Shown: positions 47,801 to 58,799 of the stretch, piece by piece | Layout of the letters: every line of letters begins with the position of its first letter | Numbering within the stretch: the first letter of the stretch is position 1 | DNA from: Clitopilus passeckerianus | Taxonomy: Eukaryota; Basidiomycota; Agaricomycetes; Agaricales; Entolomataceae | Assembly: GCA_944990035.1 (NCBI GenBank) | Contig: CALYLX010000013.1 | Coordinates: forward strand, 186,001-250,000 | Length of the DNA stretch: 64,000 bases | Direction of reading: 5' to 3' | Notes under the pieces: generated by a model | The model's input: only the letters and a program-made list of their open reading frames with translations | Told to the model about the DNA's origin: nothing | Database searches by the model: none | Program-made: the position numbers and the translations under genes

Positions 47801-48133
47801 AGCCGACCTTCGCATCAGGACATCTGTGAGGACGTAGGTCAGGCTGGCTTGGACGGAGGGCTAGTTATAATGGCTTGGACCTGATTCTCTGACTTCCTGG
47901 AAAGCTCCAATCACCCAACACCTTAAGAGCGTTGCTTTGAACTGTTCGTCCTTCCCCAGCAGAAGGAGACATCGGTCCTGGCTTAGATAGGACCCGTCTA
48001 AGTTTATTCCCTCCGGACATTCCTTCACAATCTCCACGAGAAGCGCTGCCTCTAGACTGGGTTTGAACGCAGTCGGTGCGTGCAGGTAAAAGAAATAAGG
48101 GTATTTCTGGAGAATATCTCCGTCAAGAGACAT
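44848..48133 (-). CDS. NACHT-ankyrin STAND protein (NLR-D)
   Basis: This is the fourth NLR-like gene, roughly 1000 residues. The first exon (48133 to about 47890) encodes GDILQKYPYFFYLHAPTAFK and has no match in NLR-A to C. A GTCC..CACAG intron joins it in phase to an exon reading VNAYGCSFTEIRDGGRQII. Next come LNWIPSIDYHGNQ, the P-loop SPGNAGVGKTMIA (split by an intron), Walker B YLVLDALDESSEL, LLITSRNLG, and a winged-helix-like ALRTLCWVAYGDS/ELRYALAVAPGR region. About eight ankyrin repeats follow (GRTPVSFASEYG, RTPMSYAAAGG, GRTALSYAAEWA). It ends at 44848 with a charged tail. No frame break was found. Its 5' exon assignment is the least certain part. Confidence 0.85.
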
Positions 48134-49046
48134 GATACGGAACCCTTATGCCTGGGTAGAGGAAAGCAGACCTCGAGGGGGGGTTGAACGCTGCGCATGA
48201 GCTCCAGAAGTCGCGGCCCGCCGCTCAGTATATGAATGGGATTCTCAAGGCTATGCAGTCTTCTCTATTGAGGCTGGGTCGTGGGCCTGAGCGCCTGAAG
48301 TTGACTGAATATTGGCACTGCCTCGAATCGTTTTGACATCGTGATTGACATCATGATGCTAGCGAAGGCCAGACCTAGCATATTCCACGACTACAAGCTG
48401 GTTTACAACAGGTTTCCTGGTGGTCGTAGTAAACGGAGATTCATCGAGCTGACGTAATCCATTTTATGAAAGTTCAGAAGCCGGCCGCTTGAGGATTGGA
48501 CCGAATCATTTGCTACATCATGAACGTGCAAAGTAACTAGTTGAACTTGTGGGGATGGCCAATGCTTCGCATGGCGGTTTTACGAGTCTGGAGTTTACTT
48601 TATTATGGTGACCTCCTCCACCCGAGTTATCTATATCTGAGATGCAATGAACCACAACCTACTTGTGATTACTATGTACGGCTATGTCCGTAGAGCGTGA
48701 TGGCCATGTATTCGGCAGTGATAGTCGAGGAGGGGACCATGTGTTTGTATACCATACATGGGTCTATGACGCAACTTCTGCGGAGCGTTGGCCCAAAGAG
48801 GCAATCTAGCAGCAAGCGAACCAATTGAACGGCGGAGACGTAACCTGATGCGGACGGTCGCTTAGGACCCTCATAGGAAAAAGGACTCGCTTCCGTAAAC
48901 TCCAGACTCGGAGACAACAGTACGCGAACTTTTCAAGATCCTACTATAGTACATGACCATGGTAAAAAAACAAATTAAGCATACCCGAATCTCGATGCTC
49001 TCGCCATGAACATCCATAGCGAAACCGTCTTCTAAGCAACTGGATT
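48134..49046. other. Intergenic
   Basis: This is the NLR-D promoter side and the F-box gene 3' flank. Only short frames are present. No gene was seen. Confidence 0.4.
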
Positions 49047-50360
49047 TCAGTCAGGAAGGTAAGTGCTTTTAATGCCGCGGGAAGGTGAGGTTAAGTAAGG
49101 GTGTGATGCAATCTCGACCTGGGCCCCGATGATCTGGAGAGGTTGTACTACTAGCTTCAGCTGCGGGGGTGGTAGTCCCGGCGCTATACACATTATCGTC
49201 AGTGTAGGGAGTCTTGGTCGAGCATGAGAGTTGCTCGTCAACGATACTGCAAGTCCAGTCAGAACGGTGACCGCAAGTTGTCTCGGCTTCGCGTCAATAA
49301 TGACTGATAGGTGTTTGAGTTTAGGAGGTAGGCAATCCATCCTATCACAGAATCCGGGGCATGGGATGGACAATTCATGGAGATTGGGGCATGCCTTTGA
49401 GAACGTTTGCATGATTTCATGCATCGGCACATTCCTTCTCGGGTCTGTGGCATAATCGGTATGAACGAGCTGCCAAGGCAAGAAGTGTAGTGTGGTCAAA
49501 TGCAGGGCTGCATTAACTGGGAGGACGTCTTGAATCAGCAAGGCTGATCCGTCTCGTAGTGAGGATTTTGAGTCCCCAGTGATGACGAAGCAGCGTAATG
49601 GGGAACCAGGCCTTGAACCTGGTGCGTGCGGCTCTTTGGCGTGGAGACGTGAAAACAACTTTCCTAATTGGCTCTTGCTGTTTAGATATCCGTCCACATG
49701 CAAATATTCAAGTTTGGGGAAGGTTGACGGTAGGTGGAATGTAACTTGTGGTTGTAGGCTCAAGAAATTTTCGCCTTGGATTGTTAAGGATGTTAATTGC
49801 CCTCCCAAACCAACAAGACAATGTGATAACCCGATCCCATTTCGGGAGGTGTATACCAGCGAGGTTAGATTCGGGAGGCTGACCCTAGGGTTTTTTAACC
49901 ATTTTTGAGAAGGAAAGAGGCCGTGATCGCCTAGGGCATCTAGTCGGCGTAGCTGACCGCATTTTTAGTGATATCGGGTCGGTGTGGTAAACCTCTCGGC
50001 CGGAACCAAATTTCGTTGTGACCAGAGTTGTGACTGCCGGTTTTGTAGTCCCTGCCGTCGATAACTAGAGTGCGAATGAACTTGCCGCCCAAGGAAAACA
50101 AGGTGTTCAACGCGTCAAGACTAGGGACCGTGAGGTTGATCAAGATTTCTTCGTAATAGAAAGGGGTGACGCCAGCGTCCATGTCTCTGGAAACAAGGCG
50201 CAGGTTCCCAACCAAATGCTGATCCTTCCAAAATCGATTGTAAACCGCACTACTCTTGCGGCCTCGCGACGGTTCGTTTTCATAGTCTAAGGGGGAGACA
50301 TGGTTGCAACCACGATAGAATCTCCACGAAAGCATCTTCAGGTAAGTGATCGATATTCAT
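49047..50360 (-). CDS. F-box-like protein
   Basis: From the ATG at 50360 the frame starts NIDHLPEDAFVEIL, which fits the beginning of an F-box, the Skp1-binding motif of SCF ubiquitin ligases. The continuous frame then stops. A GTGGTT..AAGAG intron of about 61 nt would join it in phase to SAVYNRFWKDQHLVGNLRLV, and a 53-nt intron after EIWFRPR joins it to DALGDHGLFPSQKWL. The rest (LTSLTIQGENFLSLQPQ, PNLHELSIPC) resembles the loosely leucine-rich C-terminal part of fungal F-box proteins. It ends at 49047. The first intron has a weak donor; if it is not used, the gene is frameshifted. About 400 residues. Confidence 0.6.
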
Positions 50361-50573
50361 TGTGGACGGTGATTGTGGTGGTGGTAGTAGATCAACGTTG
50401 TTGTTGTGATCGGTGACAAGGTGACTTTGGTGGCTCCATCTGGAGGCGCCTCGCAAAAGCTGGACAACCAAAGGAAAAGGATGCAAACAGAACGACGGGA
50501 TGTCACAGCATAATGACGAACCCAGAAGCTGTATGTGGTCGTAATTACTGACGTATCTGGAGCAACTTTTGCA

Positions 50574-51924
50574 TTAGTACTCGTTCACTGCCCGACTTCC
50601 ATGATCCATAGTCGTCACCGTGGCCACCTTCTGAGCAAAAGAATAATCTATGTATCCAACCGCTGCATCCTCTCGATCCCCGGGAGTATAGAACGTCGAC
50701 CGATTATACGGGGTGAGAGGTATGTCTTTCTTCAGCCTCGTAGGGAGGTCGGGCTATACAATCGTTCGTCAGCCTCTGCCAGAAGGGTTTCGTTTTAAGA
50801 ACCACTTACGTTCGAAATGAACCACCTCCCGAAGGCAACGAGTTCTCCATCTTCTTCTGCTCGCTGGATCGCGGTTTCCCGATTATATCCGCCAGCAGTG
50901 ATGATTGGCCTTGGCGCCCACAGCTTGCGTATGAAATCGTTCGACTCTGTTGGAGGTGTGGGGTGTGGGACGGGTTCACCACCCCCGATGCGGGGTTCAA
51001 TAAGGTGAAGGAAGGCTAAGTTCGGGTGCCTCTCCTTGACGGTGTTCACGAGGTAGGTGAACATAGGGATTGGGTCATCCATGAGCACATCTGAAGGGAG
51101 AAGTCAGCCTAGTGCCTGCCGAGGTTGAGGAGACACTGTACCTTGGAACGGACTCCATGGACTCAACCTGATTCCAACCCGTTCGGCTCCGACCTCTTCG
51201 ACAACTTTATCAAGCACCTCGAGAGGGAACTTGACTCTTCCCTCGATGCTGCCGCCATACTCGTCCGTCCTCAAGTTGCTCTTATCGGACAAGAACTGGT
51301 CCAGCAGATACCCGTTTGCGAAATGAAGCTCGACGCCATCAAAACTGGCCCTCTTGACAGCATTGACAGCAGCTTGGGCAAAGAGGTCCACATATTCGTG
51401 GATCTCGGGGATGGTGAGTTCACGGGGGATATTTTCGGGCGTGGAGGAGATGGCGATGGCAGAGGGCCCAACAACGGTGAATGGATCCGAAGGGTCGGGA
51501 GAATCCGCGAGCAAGACCTGTGGGTCGGCAGCTCGCCCGAGGGCAGCAAGTTGCATTATTGCAAAGGAGCCATTTGCGTGAATGGTATCGGTGACCTGGG
51601 CTTGATGTTAGACTCGACTGCACGACATGACTGACGGCAAGGTCATACCTCTTTCCAGGCTGTCACTTGTTCGTCACTGTGGATGGCAGGGCCATTTCTC
51701 CATCCAAGTGCCTGAGCAGCCACCATGGTGCCTTCCGAGATGATTAGGGTGCCGGGGACACTGCTTCGTTGGGAATAATATTCCTTGACGAGGGGTTTGT
51801 TGATGACATGAGAATGAGGGAGGTTTTTGAAACGGGTGAGGGGAGCAAGGACGACCCGATGGTTGAGGGTCACATTCCCCAGTTGGAAAGGTTGGAAAAG
51901 CTTTGGTGACGTCTCAGAGGACAT
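50574..51924 (-). CDS. Old Yellow Enzyme-type flavin oxidoreductase (copy 2)
   Basis: This is a paralog of the gene at 33724-35078 with the same four-exon layout. It starts SSETSPKLFQPFQLG and keeps HRVVLAPLTRFK, LGRAADPQ, the active-site helix VELHFANGYLLDQFL, and RTDEYGGSIEGR. The last exon, after a GTAAGT..TATAG intron, reads PDLPTRLKKDIPLTPYNRST and ends at 50574 (VNEY). It predicts about 395 residues. It should act on enones or similar activated alkenes with NAD(P)H. The strand is opposite to copy 1 and the copies are about 16 kb apart. No defect was seen. Confidence 0.92.
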
Positions 51925-53115
51925 GATTAAACGGTGGTGCTCCTGTCAAGGGTTTGGTTTAGCAAATATAACATGAAAAGCAGATTTTAAATACATGAAG
52001 GACGATGCGCCATGCGCCACCTAATCCTGGAAGAGGATTGCGTGCTCAGATTGCAAAATGAGCAATGCATGGCCAGAGTGAGCCGGTGAGCACTGAGGAG
52101 GACGCATGACAAAGACCTGAGCCAGATGTTTGTCAGCTTCTGGTTCCCGATAGATCTGCCCGGTAACCGAAGCTGATAAGGTGAGATATTATGCACCCCT
52201 CGGTCTTCTTATAGTCATGGCCCTAGGATTAGAAACCACCATAGAAAGACGGCGTTTCCTCCTGAGTAGCGGCTCGGTTCAATTGCTTGCAAGACGGGCA
52301 GTCAGCATACGACTACGCTGACCAACATTACCCCTTGCCACCTATTCGTTGTCGTGAAAGTCGCCTGCATGTCCATGGGACATGAATTTAACACAGTTGC
52401 TGGATTGCACGAAGCATGTCCAGGTTAAGGTTCAGGCAACGAAAGTCGTCGGAGGCTCGGAGCCGATTGTTGTTTAATATTGGATCATCCCTGTTTTTGG
52501 TAATTTCACAACTCGGTAATTTCCGGGCCAATCGTCTTGATTTCAGAATATGAAGGTCGATACTACCTATTGTACTTCGAAGCCACGCGGAGCTGTAAAA
52601 ACTCAAGCTGACAACCCCGTCGTTTCTGTGTAATTCATAGATTTATACTCGGACCAACCAATAACAATTTGCACCACATCAACTGAGATCAAACAGCCTG
52701 CTTGACCAATTCTACCTAACGCTCGGTCCAGGTGTATGAAGTCGTTGTGGTCTGACAGTTACTTCATTTTCTCGTCGTCTAGACAGGAGGCAGGCTTATG
52801 TAGATATACCAGTCATCGTCTTGAATACTGGCAACGAGTCTGCAGGATCCCCAAGCCTTGCAAGAAGACGCTGACATGGAGTTGAGTCGAAGTTGGAATC
52901 TGTTCCGGACTATTTTAAACACACCTGCGGAATAATCTTATGCCTGTATCGACGCTTCATGCCTAGGTTCTTAAGTACAGAGCCTAACCTCTCGGAGTTG
53001 AGGTGCTGGTTAAATCCTTTTGACGTATCGAAGTAGGCGCACAGAGTTGTGAAGATCTGTGATGGTAGAGAACTCAAGAGTACCGTGACAGGGTCAGATC
53101 TGGCGAATGGGTAAG
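51925..53115. other. Intergenic
   Basis: This is the OYE copy 2 promoter and the MYND gene 3' flank. The frame at 52388-52606 has no motif. No gene was seen. Confidence 0.4.
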
Positions 53116-55256
53116 TTAGGAGAGAAATAACCTGTTACCCCTGCCTCTGAGTTTGGTACTCGGCAATTTGAAAAGCCCGGAATCTGCCCGAACCATGATT
53201 GCTAATACAGAGAGGGTCACCTTCAAGTTGCCGTCTTCAATCATTCTCTTCAACGGCTCAGCGAAGTCCATAGTCTTACAGTACGACCGGGTACCGTCGG
53301 GGAGTGGACGCAGCCAATTCTTGAAGTACCCGAGAATTGCAGCATCTGGGCTATTCGAGAGCAAAGAATGCCAAGTTGAGAGTACTCCTTTGACACCAAT
53401 ATATGTTACGTCCATCAGGTTTGCGACGTAGATACGGTCAAAGCGAATGATCGATGGAAGCCCTTGAGCTACGACCTTATTTGATAACATGCGTTCTGGA
53501 AGATCGGGGGGGTTGACATCGGAGAAAACGAGCGTGATCTTGAACTTCCTCAGACGCTGGGCGAATTGAGCCAGCTGCTCCATTACCGGAAAGTGGAGTC
53601 TGAAGAGGCTTCGTGTCTCTTCCCTGCCGAAATCGCCTTCTTGATACTGCAAGGATGGATCACTGTCAAAAAACACCATGACGACTAGAAGTACTCACTC
53701 CCAAACCTCGAGTGAATCCGCATAATCGGTCTGCAACCACTCCTTCTGACGTCCAAATAACGAGTCATTGGGGACGTTAAAGTGTGCATAGGTCGCTCCA
53801 TGAGGAAGGAGAAGATCATAGCTTCTATACTGCCAAAAAGCCGCACGATGTGAGGGCCGAAGGCGTGAATATATAATGTCCACGTTCTCCTTCCGCGAAG
53901 GCCAGTTCCTTATCCGAGTGTATTCTTCCATCGCTTCTTTGGCAGACATGTTCTGACTTCCATACAAGGAGCAGTATCTTAATGCCTCAGCGGAGAGCAC
54001 GAAAGCCGCTGTGGAGTTTTCGGTAAGCTGGGTGACAAGAGGTTTGATGGGCCCCTTGCCCTCATCGGGTAGGATTTGTTTTTGAGCACAACGGAGAAGT
54101 GCCAATGGTATTCGCTAGGCAAGAAAATCGAGTACCAGAAGTGTAATGCAACGTCGACTGCCAGGGATATGTCGGGAATACGGGGATACGGGTGAGAAGG
54201 AGAAGGAGGATGGCATTACGTGCGGTAATAGGGTCTTTCAAAGTTGAAAAGTTTCGTCCCATTAATGGGTATTCCGCTACCTCTCTTATTCGTCCCTTGC
54301 TTTAAACGGAGAGTTTGGCATGTATACTTTTCACCATTCTCAGTTTCAGACCGAACAAAGGTCGGGAATGGTGATTAATGGAACCAAACTTTTCAACTTT
54401 GAAACCCCCTAATGTTGGGAGAGCTGTCGTTGGCTAAGATAGTTAGCCTTCCTGAGTAATTGTCTGGGAGTGCGTTAACACTGGTGAAGAGGTTTTTCAG
54501 ATCTCCCGAAGCTGACAAAAACTGGGTCAGTTTCTGTCCATTGTTGTACACGGCCTGCTTATAACTTACCGGCAAAAGCAATAGATAGCTCACGGCTTTC
54601 ATCGCCCTCGTTATTAGAAGGGTTGATAACATCACAGACGGGAAGGTTTCCCCATCTTTACTTAGCGTCAGCCCGACCGTACGTCCAGGTGAGTGTGTTG
54701 AACTCACAGGTATAAAGGTGGACCCGATCTTTTGGCCCCCTGTTGCTGCATCTCTGCCATCACGTGCAGAGAAAGGATTGCTTGAGGAGGCGACGGAGCC
54801 GGCTTCCACTTTTCCGAGCGCAACTCGTGCTTGCAGTCTAGTATTCGATGGGGTGTTAGTCGGCGTCAAAACAGACTCAAATTAGACAATTATACCCTTC
54901 TTATGTTTTGGCCAGTGAATCTGCTAGCATTCCTTCGTTAGGTTTCGTCAGTATGGAATGGTCAAATTATGGAGACGCCTGCGAACCTTTGAGCAATATG
55001 AAACCAATTTGCATGCGCTGCAAGCACGGGTTCCTCGATTCAGGCAAGGGACCGGTTCATCAACCTTGGTATACCCACAGGGATTGTACTCAAGCGGAGG
55101 GATATCTATCTCGAGTGACTGAAGGAGTTCAGTGTACCTCTCAGATGTGAGATATCTTCGATCCGTAGTCGACTTCTTGAATTCAAGTCTTGCAAAGCTA
55201 TTTTCCGTTTGAGGATCCCGAGGGAGGACGCGGATGTTTGGCTTGACATATGACAT
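53116..55256 (-). pseudogene. MYND/DUF4470-type protein gene, disrupted
   Basis: The gene starts at 55256 (MSYVKPNIRV). A MYND zinc finger (CLNRGTRACSACKLVSYCSK, then IHWPKHKKDC across introns) is followed by the segment typical of basidiomycete MYND/DUF4470 proteins. That segment includes WGNLPVCDVINPSN, ASGDLKNLFTSVNALPD and YSGRLTILANDSSPNI. Later exons continue VDVALHFWYSIFLPSEYHW, RLRPSHRAAFWQYRSYD, EWLQTDYADSLEVW and the C-terminal block ending at 53116. Two lesions lie in the middle. One is a 179-bp MITE between the codons for SPNI and TARNAILL. The other is an apparent one-base loss in an A5 run near 54090, between SVVL and KQILPDEG. Unless the MITE is spliced out and the A-run is a sequencing error, the protein is truncated. 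Confidence 0.75.
54229..54411. mobile_element. MITE, Tc1/mariner-like, TA target duplication
   Basis: The element body is 54231-54409 (179 bp), flanked by TA on both sides (54229-54230 and 54410-54411). Its terminal inverted repeats are about 46 bp with roughly nine mismatches. The shared core is TTTCAAAGTTGAAAAGTTT, followed on both sides by CCATTAAT and ATTCC. It has no coding capacity. Removing the element plus one TA joins the flanking codons in frame as SPNI-ITARNA, which supports a real insertion into an exon. Confidence 0.85.
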
Positions 55257-55576
55257 GGTGTGGAGAGGTAAGTTGTAGACGAACACTACCCAGATTTACG
55301 ATGGGGTGGAAAGACGGTTGAGTGCTAGGAGGGATCTAAAGAGTCGGAGAATGTGTCAATAGACGTTTAGGTTCGGGTCCCAAGGCAGGGAATCGATCGA
55401 CAGAAAGGTAAAAGGCACAGAGGTTAGAGCCAGCTGATACGAAGAGCCTTGAAAAAGGCGAACAACGAGGCGAATGTGACGACAGGCGCTGCAGCTCCAC
55501 AATATCATTTGGGGAGTTCCATACAGAAGGCAGCGAACAGAGAATGGACAGCAGAGTTCTGTCCTTGAAATGTTAT
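55257..55576. other. Intergenic
   Basis: This is the promoter of the MYND gene and the 3' flank of SDR-1. Part of this 3' flank (about 55470-55576) matches the 3' flank of the SDR-2 pseudogene, showing that the duplication reached past the stop codon. Confidence 0.5.
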
Positions 55577-56776
55577 CTAAAGTATATAATTCGTGCCAGT
55601 GGAAGCAGCCTGCCACTGCTCCAATCGAGCCAGCGTCTCTTCACCCAGTACCTTCAATTTTGAATATGCATCATCCCCAAGCGCGAAAATCGTTGGAAAA
55701 GGGTTTCCCTTCGCCACACCTTCTCCTCTGACGATGTCTACGATTATCTCGGCGCCTTTCTCCGGATCACCGAGTTGTTTCCCGTCGGCAGCTGGAGGAT
55801 GAGGGAGATGTAGGTGGCTTATCGAAATGACACAGACGGAATAGAACATGCCTTTTAAATGAGCCTTAGATTGATCTGCCAAGTCCTGGTAGTCCGCAAT
55901 CCGGGCATTTTGGAATGTTCGGGTCTCACTGGCATGAGAGAGAACTGCGGTGCGGAACTCTCCTGGTTCAATACAGATACTTCGAAGGCCGAGCGGAGCG
56001 ATCTCCTCGTGTAAGGTGATGGAAAGTTCTGAAATCGTATGAGAAGACATAATGAAATAATGACGGATTGAATACCTCGAATCGCCGCTTTTGAAGCGAC
56101 ATAATAACCGCAGCCGGGGTATGGCCTGCGTGGTGAAGGGGTCAGAGAGGCAAACAAGTCATCAGCAAATCGATGGTGCGAACCTCCAGCTTCCGTAGGA
56201 GCCTATGAATACAATTGTTCCCGCCTTCCTCTCTCGCATGTATGGTAGGAATGCATTGGTGACGTTCATCGTACCGAATACATTCGTCCTTGAATGCAGC
56301 AGAGTCAGTGGGCTTTCGTGATTCAGGCATCAGAACACGTACTGAAATTGATTGAGTGCCTCCTCTGGAGTCTTTTCTTCGATCGCGCCGATTATGATGT
56401 TCCCTGTAATGGAATATATTGTTACCGAGCAAGACAATATGTCAAGAGACTCACCTGCATTATTGACTAGGACGTCGATTCTTCCGTATATTTCAATCGC
56501 TTTCTTGGCAAGCTCGATTAGGTCGTCAGTCGAAGCGGTGACATCCAACTCTAAAACGGCAGCTCCCCTTTCCTTGAGTTCATCGAGTTTGAACAGAGAA
56601 CTAGCTCGCGCTGTTGCGATGACTTTGTCACCGCGTTTGAGGGCGGCGAGAGTCAGATAACGGCCAAATCCAGTACTGACGGACGGAAAGGGTGGGTAAC
56701 GAAAAGAAATGATTTGGATGGACTAAAAGAAGACTCACGATGTTCCAGTAATGAGCCAGACAAGTTGAGACGACAT
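55577..56776 (-). CDS. Short-chain dehydrogenase/reductase (SDR-1)
   Basis: This is an intact classical SDR of about 285 residues in several short exons. It has the Rossmann motif WLITGTSTGFGRYL, then ALKRGDKVIATAR, DVLVNNAG, NVFGTMNVTNAFLPYMRER, IVFIGSYGSW, the active-site YYVASKAA (YxxxK), and LGLRSICIEPGEFRTAV. The C-terminus is VLGEETLARLEQWQ. The Arg after ATA in the first half suggests NADP(H) preference, as in many relatives. The substrate is unknown. An in-frame ATG lies five codons upstream (56791). A TATA box is at 56823-56830. It is the first of four tandem paralogs. Confidence 0.92.
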
Positions 56777-57488
56777 TGAGGATGAGTACATAGGATACGG
56801 GCTTGTCTTTCCGCAGAGCAACCTTTTATACCGGACCGAGGAGGAGATTAACTGATCCCGGACACCAACTGCCTGAGACTATCCTGTACGACTTAGTCAG
56901 AGCCTCAGAGGCAGTCAGGTTGTAAAGCTCAATCCCAAAGTATTTCTAATCTGGCGCCAGGTAGAGTAGCCCAGAGAGTGTGTACGCGTAGACCATAACG
57001 TTTACAACAATGTATATTTCTGACCGGTAAGGAGGGTAATCGGATAGTAGTGGATAGTTTGTCAGGATTGGTTGGGGGATAAGCCTCAAGAAGACGGAAG
57101 TTCGGATGAATTAGGCGAGAAAAGAATACATTTACGGGCTTCGCGGTACGGGAGCTCTGGGCCAAGGAATGACCTGATAGTAAGCCTTGAGTTGTAAATT
57201 TAGGGACTTGATAAAGATTGGTCAGGACGCCGTTGTTCCGTACTAATCGGAAGGCATGTCCATGAGCTCCAGATTTTTGGACGCAACAACTATGACTGCC
57301 AAGATGGACTTTCAATTTCAAAAGTATAAACGCTCTTGGTTCGCTAAATGAATCATTGAAACTTGAAAGAGGGGAAGAAGCCTGAGTAATGACCCTCACT
57401 AGATCATGTCCTTGTTAGGTTCTGGTTTCCCTCCCCTGAAGGCGCCTTTGGTGAGTACAAGGACAAATATAGCTTTAATTACTTCGTC
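56777..57488. other. Spacer between SDR-1 and SDR-2
   Basis: This holds the promoter of SDR-1. A stretch near 57085-57180 (GAATACATTTACGGGCTTC) recurs upstream of SDR-2 near 59015-59035, so the upstream regions are also duplicated. No gene was seen. Confidence 0.5.
56823..56830 (-). promoter_or_regulatory. TATA box of SDR-1
   Basis: Read on the minus strand this is TATAAAAG, 47 bases before the ATG at 56776. Similar TATAAAG boxes precede SDR-2 (58836-58842) and SDR-4 (62622-62628). Confidence 0.55.
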
Positions 57489-58799
57489 CTAACGAGCTTC
57501 CACTTGAAACCGCTCACGTACTTTCGTATCCTTGTGATGACAGGCCCTGCAGGCCGTTCTACAACACCATTTAGGGCATTCCATATGGAAGGCACTGAAC
57601 AGATAACGGACAACAGGGTTTCTGTGTTGGAATGTTAACAAGAGTGTAAAATCCGTGCTGTCAGAAGCCTCCTTTCGATACTCCAACGGGACCAGCCCCT
57701 CCTCACTAAGTGCCTTTGTGCTCGAATATGCGTCACATCCGGGTGCCAAAATCGGTGGGAAAGGCTTTCCTTTCGCCAGGCCTTCTTCCGTAACAACATC
57801 CACGATTATTCTGACACCCTTCTCAGGATCTCCGGGCTGTTTCCCGCCAGAAGCTATTGAGAATTAGGCAGGTTATTGATATGACACAGGCAGAATAGAA
57901 CATGCCTTCTAGTTCAGTCTGAGTTCCATCTGCCAGATATTGATAGTCTGCAATCCGTGGAGTTCGATCTGACGGGGTCTCTTGAGAGAGAACTTCAGTG
58001 CAGAATGATCCTGGAGGGGCGCAATCTCCGCGTTCAGGGTAACAGACAGTGCTAAATGGTATGAGTAGGCGCAATCAAAGCATAAAGGACTGAGTACCTC
58101 TAATCTCTGCCTATGAAGCGACATAAAAGCTGCAATCGGGGTACGGCCTGCGTGGCGATGCATCAGAGAAGCACACAAGTGGCCAGCGAAACCGGTCGTA
58201 CTCACCTCCAGCTGCCGTACGAGCCAATGAAATTCCCTCCTTCCTCTCTCGCACATATGGCAGGAATGCGTTAGTAACATTCATAGCGCCGAATACATTC
58301 GTCCTTTGAACGCAACAGAGTTAGTGGTACTTCTGTGATTTCAACGGCAGAATACGTACTGAAATTAGTCGAGTGTCTCTTGTGGTGTCCTTTCTTCAAT
58401 CGCGCCGATCATGATAAATCCTAGAATTGAATATGTTTCTTCGCCTGTCCTAACGACAAGTTAAGGGGACCAACCTGCGTTATCAACTAAGATGTCGATT
58501 CTTCCGTATATTCTAATTGCCTTCTTGGCAAGCTCGTTTAGATGCTCAGTCGAAGTAGTGACGTCTAGCTCTAAAACGGCAGCTCCCTTTTCCTTGAGCT
58601 CATTGGGTTTGAACACAGAACCAACTCGCACTGTCGCAATATCCTTGTCATCGTGTTTGAGGGCCGCCAGAGTCAGATAACGGCCAAAGCCAGTACTTAT
58701 GGATAGAAAGGGTTATCAAAGAACGAGATGACGGACAAAAAGAAGACTCACGATGTCCCAGTAATCAGCCAGACAAGTTGAGACAACATTGAAGGCATG
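57489..58799 (-). pseudogene. Dead short-chain dehydrogenase (SDR-2)
   Basis: This is a close copy of SDR-1 with the same exon layout and several lesions. The Rossmann motif remains (TGFGRYLTLAALK) but the cofactor-contact ATAR has become ATVR, and NNAG is DNAG. A TAA stop replaces Gln in the exon ending near 58370 (paralog NQFQ). About 7 bases are missing from the codons for GTIVFIGSYGSW near 58235, shifting the frame. The catalytic Lys codon of YxxxK is a TAG stop near 58110. The last exons still resemble SDR-1 (GDPEKG, AKGKPFPPILAPG). The enzyme cannot be made. Confidence 0.88.

Noticed and set aside
49595..49630. T-arm-like palindrome around ACCAGGTTCAAGGCCTGG
   Set aside because: It lies inside the coding frame of the F-box-like gene, the B-box match is imperfect and no other tRNA parts are present.
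50280..50360. F-box gene called a pseudogene because the frame stops after about 25 codons
   Set aside because: A 61-nt intron with acceptable ends restores the frame, so I kept it as a gene with reduced confidence.
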